A stretch of DNA of 13,840 nucleotides from Gonium pectorale. Taxonomy: Eukaryota; Chlorophyta; Chlorophyceae; Chlamydomonadales; Volvocaceae. Below the pieces are notes generated by a model, which was not told the origin of the DNA, did not search any database, and was given only the letters and a program-made list of their open reading frames with translations. This document shows positions 8,301 through 13,840 of this stretch, one piece after another. Where the stretch lies: the NCBI GenBank assembly GCA_001584585.1, contig LSYV01000010.1, positions 1,968,747 to 1,982,586 of the forward strand, in the 5' to 3' direction. Position 1 is the stretch's first letter. Every line of letters starts with the position of its first letter. Position numbers and translations under genes: made by a program.

Positions 8301-10379
8301 GGTGTGCGGGTCGAGGTCAAGGCCGAGCCGCAGCCGCAGCCGAGGGGGCAGGAGCCGTCTGGGACGATGCCTCCGGAAGAAGCGGCTCCGTCGTCGCAGC
8401 AAGGGCAGCCGCAGCAGCAGCAGCGGGTGGCTGAGGGCTTGGGGCACGCCTTCGGCAACACCCGGCCAAAGATGGAGCCGCCGTCATCACCATCAGGCCC
8501 GGCAGGACGCGCACCGCGGGACCCGGTTGAGGGGCCGTCAGCCGCGTCGCAGCCGGCGCCGGCCGAGGGAACACGCGGGCCGCCGTCCGCAGCCGAGGCC
8601 GCTCAACTTGCACCCCAGACACAAGCAGCGCCGCAATCTCAGCTGCAGCCGCAGCCGCAGTCACAGCCGCAGCCCCAGACACAAGTGCCGCCGCAACCTC
8701 AACTGCAGCCGCAGCCGCAGGAGCAGCGGCGGCCGGAGATGGCCGTGGAAGGCCATGCGCCCACGGAACCGCGGGGAGGGCCGCCGGTGGCTTCCTCTGC
8801 GGTACCGCAGGCCGTCGCACCGCAGGCCGTCGCTCCGCCGGCCGTCGCTCCGCAGGAGGGGCTGCCACAAGGGGGCCCGCAGCCGCAGCAGCAGCCCCAG
8901 CAGCAGCTGCCTGGCCCGCAGCAGGCAGTGCCGTACATGCCGCAAGGGCAGCTCCCATACGACGTACGGCGGCGGCAGCAGCAGCAGCAGCAACAGCCGT
9001 TGCGCTTCGGCGGCAGCGCGGCGGTGGAGTTGGGCGTCCCTGCGGCGGTTGTGCCGCCACCAGTTGCACCTCAACCCGCGGCGGCGACGGCGGCGGAGCA
9101 GCAGCCGCCCGGCCAGCAGCAGCAGGCCCAACAGCTGCGCCCAGCCCAGCCGGAGGCTTTCACTACCGGACGAGTCGCGGCGGTCCCGCAGCAGCCGCAG
9201 CTGCAAACGCAGGCCCTTGGGCCGGCGCAGCCGCGGGGGCGACCGCAGCCGCAGCAGCAGTCCCCACCGCAGCACGCCCAGCAGCCGCTACCGCAGCACG
9301 CCCAGCAGGCTCCGCAGCAGCTGGTGCCGCCGCAGCCGCTCCCCCAGCAGCCGCAGCCGCAGCTGACGCTGCCGGGCATGGGCGTGCCGGTGGGCCCCGA
9401 GCAGGCGCTTCTGCAGATCCAGGGCCTGCAGGCCGCCTACATACAGGCCATGGGGCCCGAGCGCGGCATAGCCGAGTTCAACGCGCAGCACGGCGAGTGG
9501 GTGGCGCCGGCGCTGCAGCATATCTACGTCCTGCTGCAGCAGCAGCGGATTGCAGCCCAGCAGCAGCCGGCGTACCTGGCGTATCTGGCCCAACAGCAGC
9601 AGCAGCAGGGGCAGGAACAGGGTCAACAGGGGCCGCAGCAGGGGCAGCGGCAGCAGCAGGCAGGGCCGATGCTGCTGCCGCAGCGCGGATTGAGCACCGC
9701 AAGTGGCGGCGGTGCGGGGCTGTCGCCGCCGCTCGTGGCGCCCGCCCTCTACGGCGGCGGAACCGCGGGGCCGCTGGCGGCGGCTGGGATGCCGGGAATG
9801 GGAATGGGTGGCATGCAGGGACCCAGCGGCGAGAGGCCTGGGGTGGCAGCTGCAGCGGCGCGGCGCCGGCCCGGCCTGCAGACAAGCTCTGCTGCCGCCG
9901 CTACCTCCGGCGGGGGTAGCGGCGGCGGCGGCGCTGGTGGGGGCCTAGCGGCCGGCGACGCCGCGCTCCTGTCCCCTGTCTCCGGCGCCGCCGCAGCGAC
10001 GCCGACGCCAGCAAGAGCTGCCGGCGGCCGCCACGCCAGCCGCGCAGGTGCCGGTAAACGCAAGCGTGGTGGGCGCGTCAGCCGCGAGCCGTTCACCGAT
10101 AGCGAGGAGGAGCTGGAGGCGGGCCTGGAGGAGGAGTACGACGAGGAGGAGGAGGAGCAGCGGCCCAAGCACCGGCGCACAACGACGAGCGAGCCTATGC
10201 GCAAGAGAGCCGTTTGCGCGGGCGGCTGCGGCAGTGGCAACGCGGCGCGTACCTGCAGCTGGGGCTTCTGCCTCAAGTGCTGCACCCGCCACTGCCTGGA
10301 GACGGGCGAGGTGTGCAAGTACTCCAACCATGCCAAGCGCGCGGAGGAGGTCCGGGCCAAGATGGGCGCCCAGGCGTAG
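5321..10379 (+). CDS. Large Gln-rich nuclear-type protein with C-terminal Cys cluster (4 exons)
   Basis: My model joins exons 5321-6241, 6442-6564, 7186-7437 and 7890-10379. All three introns start with GT, end with AG and fall between codons, giving 1261 residues. Order: a Gln/Pro/Gly-rich N-terminus; a charged helix near 230 (MERRQREEQLF); a helical segment about 285-345 that crosses the first junction; a compact, less biased segment in exon 3 (about 349-432); a long Gln/Pro/Ala-rich region with PQAVA repeats; a short ordered-looking stretch near 935-995; a KRKR basic signal at 1155-1158; an acidic run; and a Cys-rich tail. The tail is C-x3-C-x8-C-x4-C-x2-CC-x3-C-x6-C-x4-H (C1208 to H1246), which resembles the short zinc clusters of SHI/STY plant factors and of the DUS1L C-terminus, though I cannot assign either family. 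VKAEP, fitting the SUMO consensus, occurs at 544 and 575. Composition suggests a nuclear co-regulator; that is inference. The ATG at 5321 is the first in its open frame; an upstream coding exon is possible. Confidence 0.75.
6242..6441 (+). other. Intron 1 of the main gene
   Basis: This 200-nt intron starts GTGGGG after CTGCAG and ends GCCGCAG. Without splicing, the exon 1 frame hits TGA at 6302-6304. With splicing, the Gln-rich helical reading continues directly into GGQQGGAG, keeping frame and composition. Confidence 0.7.
6565..7185 (+). other. Intron 2 of the main gene
   Basis: This 621-nt intron starts GTACAC after GACCAG and ends TATCGCAG. It is richer in CCC/CTCC tracts and lower in third-position bias than its flanks. 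Its size leaves room for a small unrecognised exon. A dense group of GTAC tetramers occupies its first 56 bases. Confidence 0.6.
7438..7889 (+). other. Intron 3 of the main gene
   Basis: This 452-nt intron starts GTGCGC after GAGAAG and ends CAACCGCAG. It contains a G-run near 7568-7580. Splicing joins the exon 3 product to FSPAPMRVEAAS, so the ATG at 7905 is internal rather than a start. Confidence 0.7.
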
Positions 10380-11792
10380 GCCACAGTGGCTGCTGCCGCC
10401 GGGGAGAGGCGGAGAGGGGCCTGGTGGGCAGCGGCTAGGGCAGCGGTAGCGGGGCGGGTGCAGGTCTGGCGCATGGCAATACCTTGCATGCAGGGGTAAG
10501 ACGAACGACTGGAGCAATTGCCTTTAACCATGTGACGTGCCGGCTTGCCGATGATGGGGCACGGGAGGCGGCTGAGAAGTGCGGCGTGGATGCTGCTTCA
10601 CGCCGGGATGCCGCGCGAAGCAATCCAACTGACGGTGAAGGTAATGCGATGCTGCAAGGCAAACACACCGAGAGGGGAGCACGTTTGGCGGTGGTGAATG
10701 GCCCGAGGGGGAGCTCTCGAGGGCGGGCACCTGAGGACGGGCCGAGGTGTCGCTAGCTGATGCGCTGGTTCAATGTGAGGGGATCCGGATGCGCCCAGTG
10801 CGTGCATGTGTTTGTTCGGGTGTTTGTTCCAGTTCAAGGGAGGTTTATTTACGGGCGGTCGATGATGCGCGGACAGCGGGGGCGGCCCGCAGAGACAGAC
10901 CGGACTCGATTGAACAGTACGAACTGTACGGACCCAACAGGTTGTACGATACATGTACGGTAGGCGGTTGTACGATTGAAACGCGGCCTGCGGGCATTCG
11001 ACTGCGATGAGCCCAACCACACAGCCCGTCCGCCCGTGACCCGGACAAACCGTGGCCCGCCTTGTGGCGCTTTGCTCCACCAGCACAGTGCTGACATGTC
11101 ACCGTACACCCCAGTCCTGCTCAGTAAACAGCAGTACGTGTGCATGCACGTGTGCACGATTGTTTGGGACCCCGTGGGTTCCCGCCTTGTGGGCCTGCCT
11201 GCTGGGCCCATGGGGTGCCCTCACGGGCCGCTAGCCACGGCCCGTGTTGCTCCCTGGGTGGTGCCCCGGGGGTGGAGTGGCGGGCGCTGCATGCATGGGA
11301 GTCCCCCCCCCCAGGGGACTGAGCAGGGACCTGCGCATCGCCGGTGAGGAGGCGCCCGTCCGCCGTTCCCCAGCACCCCAGGCAACGCAAGGGCGACGAG
11401 CCGGCCGGGACGGACACGTGCATGCTACGGTGGATGGGTGGTAACTGCAATGGTGGATGACGGGGATTGAGCGATGCGGGCCGAGGCGCACGAGAGCCAC
11501 GCATCCGGACAACATGCATCGTGGGAAGATGAACGGGCGCGGCCATTTGGCTGTAAAGTGTGTTACCGTATCGAACAGCAAGCAGACAACAGGAGCACGG
11601 TGTGCGCCGTGGAGGGACGGTCGCCCACCCGAGAAGTGAGGTGCACTCCGCAGCACGCCGGCGCCATGGGACTGCCCTGTTGACCCCCGCGTCAGTACCG
11701 ACATGGCGAGGGGAGGTGTGCAAGCCGGTGCGGGGGCTTCATCGCACCCGGACTGGGTGCTCGAGTGCTGCGCCGTGGGCCGTGCGCCGCAG
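10380..11792. other. Intergenic and 3' flank of the main gene
   Basis: No coding frame here looks real. The first few hundred bases should be the 3' UTR of the main gene. The only plus-strand TGTAA is at 11552-11556, almost 1.2 kb after the stop codon, which would be a long 3' UTR. A cluster of GTAC tetramers (10917-10973) and a perfect short hairpin (11222-11246) lie within it. Confidence 0.5.
11222..11246. repeat. Perfect 8-bp inverted repeat with 9-nt loop
   Basis: CACGGGCC and its exact reverse complement GGCCCGTG flank a 9-base spacer. The stem is nearly all G-C pairs and would be stable in RNA or single-stranded DNA. Nothing around it identifies a role. Confidence 0.55.
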
Positions 11793-11848
11793 GTGCGGTG
11801 CGGTTGGCAGCGTATCACGTGCGGTGCGGTGTGGTTGGCAGCGTATCC
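11793..11848. repeat. Tandem duplication, about 28-bp unit, two copies
   Basis: The unit GTGCGGTGCGGT...TTGGCAGCGTATC occurs twice in a row, the second copy carrying a few extra bases in its GTG-rich part. No gene is affected. Confidence 0.7.
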
Positions 11849-11943
11849 CGCGAGTGTCCCTCCGGAACAAGCATGGGGCCCGATCCGGGGGAGGGGGGCT
11901 CATTAGTCCTCAAACGCGCGGGTGTTGGACGGCGCGGGCATCA

Positions 11944-12613
11944 TTACTGGCACGTCCCGCCCCCGGCCCATGCACAGACGCGCCGCCCCGCCATCGACAG
12001 TTCGGCGACAGTCCGGCGTCCCCGCCGTCGAGTCCTACATGACATGCGCCGTTCATTGCCAACCAGCCGGTCCAGCTTAGCTGCTCGGGTGCGTGGGTGG
12101 GTGCTGAAAGGACCATGCCGTGCGCACGCACGTGACGGCGGGAAATGGGACTGCGGGGAATTCACCGCCGGGTGTGCTTCCGGGGCCGACCCACGCCGCC
12201 GCAGGTGCGCGCTGACGCACGGCTGGTCGGAGCTGGAACTTGTAGGTTCGAGCGCCAAGCTCAAGAAGTCGCCTTCCGAGGCACCGGAAACTCGGAGCCA
12301 GGCCAGCAAGCCCGTAACCGTCCAGAGCTGCTTTCCACCCGGTCTGACGAAGCTCTGAAGCCGCGGTCTGCCTCCACGGAAGCACTCGCCTCCACCGCTG
12401 CCGCCGGCCTCCACGCGCACCGGGAGGCCCGGACTGCCCGACCCGTGGGTCGCGACGGCAGGCCCCACCAGCCGCGTCACCATGTGCTGCCGCACGGTGA
12501 CGCAGCCGGTACGGAGCTGGACGCGAGTCAGCTGGATGGCGTTGAATTCCGCTCTAGCTTGCGTCTCCGCCTTCATCACGACACGGCCGTCAGGCAAAAC
12601 GGACAACAGGACT
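11944..12613 (-). CDS. Minus-strand coding exon, continuation of the LPDG-repeat protein
   Basis: After a 55-nt intron (12668 to 12614, GTGCTG...GACAG) the reading continues as IVLLSVLPDGRVVMKAE. It then gives a GC3-rich stretch with QLTRVQLRTG, a Gly-rich loop, and WTVTGLLAWLRVSG followed by GDFLSLALEP. The LPDG-x-ET pattern repeats the motif just before the intron, which supports the join. From about 12190 the frame becomes Arg/Ser-rich and less convincing, and it ends at TAA (11944-11946); the true end could be earlier by another splice. Joined from the ATG at 13159 the product would be 386 residues. No minus-strand TGTAA lies downstream within view. The last Gly-Asp and Leu positions would fit a B3-like core, but this is unproven. 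Confidence 0.4.
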
Positions 12614-12668
12614 CTGTCGCTTCAGGCCCAGCGACGCCGTCAGGGTGGCGGCACGCAACAGTCAGCAC

Positions 12669-13345
12669 ATGAAATTGGGGTTGGACTGTGAGGCGAGAGC
12701 TGTCTCGACTGGCTGGAGCTGCCCGTCCGGCAGCCTGGCGTGCAGCGTGAGGGGCTGCGGCTGCCGTGACTGCTCCACAGCCTTCGCTTGCGCGGGAAAG
12801 GCTGCACACAGCGTGATAACACCACGATGCACACCCTGCGACAATCGCAGCCACCCCACACGGACCCCGGCTTCGCCGCCATCCCTGCTACCTACCGAAG
12901 GCGCAGCCGTGTTGCTGCCTTTGGTCTCCGGCACCATTGCCGCAGGCAGCTCGCAAGCCGTGTTGCTGGCTCCAGCTGCGGCCTGGACGGTGCCCGCGCC
13001 ACCCTCACGACCGGCAACTGCGCCGCCGAGGCTGCTGGGCCAGACGATTTGCACCAGGAGCCGCGGGCCGCTACCGGGCCCTGGACTCCGCGTCTCGTGC
13101 ATCTGCAATGCCGGCGTGGGCTTGAGCTCGAGGCTGAGGTGGTCTCTGGCTGCGGCCATATCTTGAAGCGGCCGGCTTAGTAGGAGGCGCCAAAGGGGGT
13201 TGGATTTGCCGGTTTTGGGGTAGCTTCTCAGCTCGCTCGCGGCCTCAGAGACAGCGGCCACCACTGCCTCCGTGTCACCGCCGTCAGCCCGCGTGTCTGT
13301 TGCTGCTGCTGTGCCGCCGCCGCTCCCAGACCCGGGCTCCAGCAC
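12669..13345 (-). CDS. Minus-strand coding exon, LPDG-repeat protein (start unclear)
   Basis: A long minus-strand frame with strong third-position GC and varied composition, unlike the repeat-driven frames elsewhere. It contains hydrophobic strand-like stretches (WRLLLSRPLQD, LLVQIVWPSS, WLRLSQGVHRGVITL) and an LTLHARLPDGQ motif near its end. There is no ATG at its upstream limit: the frame opens after TGA with GTG at 13345. It therefore either starts at the ATG at 13159 or is preceded by a splice acceptor that I could not place in frame. At its 3' end, GTGCTGACTG at 12668 serves as donor for a 55-nt intron into the next segment. I do not recognise the family. The run of beta-strand-like segments is vaguely like B3 DNA-binding domains, which is only a guess. 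Confidence 0.45.
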
Positions 13346-13374
13346 TCAGGCAGGCTCAGCCGGGCATCACGACA

Positions 13375-13568
13375 GCTGCTGAGCCCAGCACCGCCGCATG
13401 GTCGATAGCAACACGTCCATTTGCTCGCGCAGAAAGTGCGGCTCCCTCAGCGTAATGAGCTCTAGCTGGCGCCCCCGCTCGCTGCCCGGCCGTCTGGCCG
13501 TCCGGCAGTCGAGTCCGTCGCGCCGCATTGCCGGGCCGCAGCCCCAGCTCCCGAGCGAGCCCTGCCAC
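13375..13568 (-). pseudogene. Upstream minus-strand coding remnants with frame change
   Basis: Two overlapping minus-strand frames look coding in turn. The first reads GLARELGLRPGNAARRTRLPDGQ (13565 to about 13490), with another LPDG. The second, in a different frame, reads RQLELITLREPHFLREQMDV (about 13465 to 13380) and stops at TGA (13374-13376). That second frame is the same as the frame of the segment starting at 13345, separated only by two stops and 21 bases. A frameshift plus stops suggests a decayed 5' part of the gene; unrecognised short introns or a sequence error could do the same. It begins directly after the retroelement tail at 13584. Confidence 0.3.
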
Positions 13569-13583
13569 GTGGTACAGTAGCAG

Positions 13584-13840
13584 GGTTACAGGTTACACGT
13601 CCGTCAAAGCCGGGGGGGCCATGGACGAATTGCGAATATTGGGGTGGGGGAGCGGGTAATGGTCCTCATCTCTACCCTGCTTCAGCGCCTGACGCCGAAG
13701 AATGGCGTGCCTGGTATCCCAGACAGCCTGTAGGTAGGCTCCTACCGCAGCTGGCGGGGCCTCCTTCATAATAGTAATCATGTTACGATGCTTAAAGCCC
13801 AAAGCAGTCTCGAATTGGTCGCGGAGTTGCTCATAGCATG
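13584..13840 (-). mobile_element. Retroelement copy 3, 3' end, continues beyond the window
   Basis: This is the longest and best preserved copy. Its 3' terminus carries GGTTAC/AGGTTAC units (13584-13596, read as TGTAACC on the minus strand), and its body matches copy 2 up to 13814 and goes on beyond it. The coding frame is intact to the window edge. Shared 3' end, truncated 5' ends and a short tandem-repeat tail point to a LINE-like non-LTR retrotransposon; no LTR or terminal inverted repeat is visible. The reverse transcriptase itself would lie outside the window. Confidence 0.75.
13593..13838 (-). CDS. C-terminal 81 residues of the retroelement protein (5' partial)
   Basis: The frame enters from the right edge (CYEQLRDQFETA) and ends ...PPALTDV at TAA (13593-13595). 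The middle, with MITIMKEAPPAAVGAYLQAVW then a basic RRQALKQGRDED, is a helical charged tail of the kind found after the reverse transcriptase domain of LINE ORF2 proteins. That comparison is general, and no catalytic motif is inside the window. Copy 2 carries the same tail with a premature stop. The TAA lies inside TGTAA, so the coding frame ends in the tail repeat. Confidence 0.6.
   Translation of the reverse strand, partial: CYEQLRDQFETALGFKHRNMITIMKEAPPAAVGAYLQAVWDTRHAILRRQALKQGRDEDHYPLPHPNIRNSSMAPPALTDV

Noticed and set aside
7784..8461. Minus-strand Cys/Gly/Pro-rich open frame opposite exon 4
   Set aside because: It mirrors the low-complexity codons of the main gene and crosses the splice acceptor of exon 4.
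8188..9366. Plus-strand Ser/Arg-rich frame of 392 codons overlapping exon 4, resembling an SR protein
   Set aside because: It is a one-base-shifted reading of CAG/CCG-rich sequence (Gln/Pro becomes Ser/Arg) with no RRM or other domain.
12200..12256. tRNA-like GGTTCGAG box at about 12243
   Set aside because: No matching A box or acceptor stem could be folded around it, and it lies in a minus-strand coding-like region.
11765..12358. Plus-strand 197-codon frame
   Set aside because: It runs through a tandem duplication and lies opposite a minus-strand frame with better codon composition; no domain is seen.
1..13840. CRISPR array, prokaryotic operon, ribosomal RNA or phage genes
   Set aside because: No regularly spaced repeats, Shine-Dalgarno-led gene strings or rRNA-like sequence are present; the window is eukaryotic in structure.

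Overview
The window looks like nuclear DNA of a chlorophyte green alga, probably Chlamydomonadales or volvocine. The signs are high GC, GC-rich third codon positions in the best reading frames, long Gln/Ala/Gly/Pro low-complexity proteins built from CAG- and GGC-type repeats, GT-AG introns between in-frame exons, no bacterial operon layout, and wide intergenic DNA with degraded repeats. The species cannot be named from the sequence. All gene models are read by eye from splice sites and reading frames, without transcript evidence.

Layout. (1) 180-854 (+): the 3' exon of a gene with two tandem CCCH zinc fingers, a likely RNA-binding protein; its 5' part lies left of the window. (2) 855-3700: no convincing gene. 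It holds two 5'-truncated copies of one retrotransposon family (1689-1768 and 2933-3203, both minus), a possible much older relative, and a GGCA-type microsatellite. (3) 3706-4362 (+): a tentative two-exon gene for a 55-residue protein. (4) 4363-5320: intergenic DNA of lower GC, probably the promoter and 5' UTR of the next gene. (5) 5321-10379 (+): the main gene. Four exons joined by three introns, all at codon boundaries, give a predicted 1261-residue Gln-rich nuclear-type protein with basic and acidic stretches, two identical VKAEP sites and a C-terminal Cys cluster. (6) 10380-11900: no gene seen; small repeats only. (7) 11944-13568 (-): one or more minus-strand coding segments with a repeated LPDG motif. 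A 55-nt intron joins two of the segments in frame, but the 5' part is interrupted by stops and frame changes, so the locus may be a gene or a decaying one. (8) 13584-13840 (-): the 3' end of a third, better preserved copy of the retrotransposon, with an open reading frame running off the window.

The genes do not form a pathway. The two best ones look like regulatory proteins: a CCCH RNA-binding protein, and a large Gln-rich protein with a zinc-binding-type tail that I cannot place in a family. The clearest new structure is the retroelement family. Its copies share one 3' terminus made of TGTAACC repeats and have different 5' ends, and in the best copy the stop codon overlaps the TGTAA motif that volvocine algae use as a polyadenylation signal.
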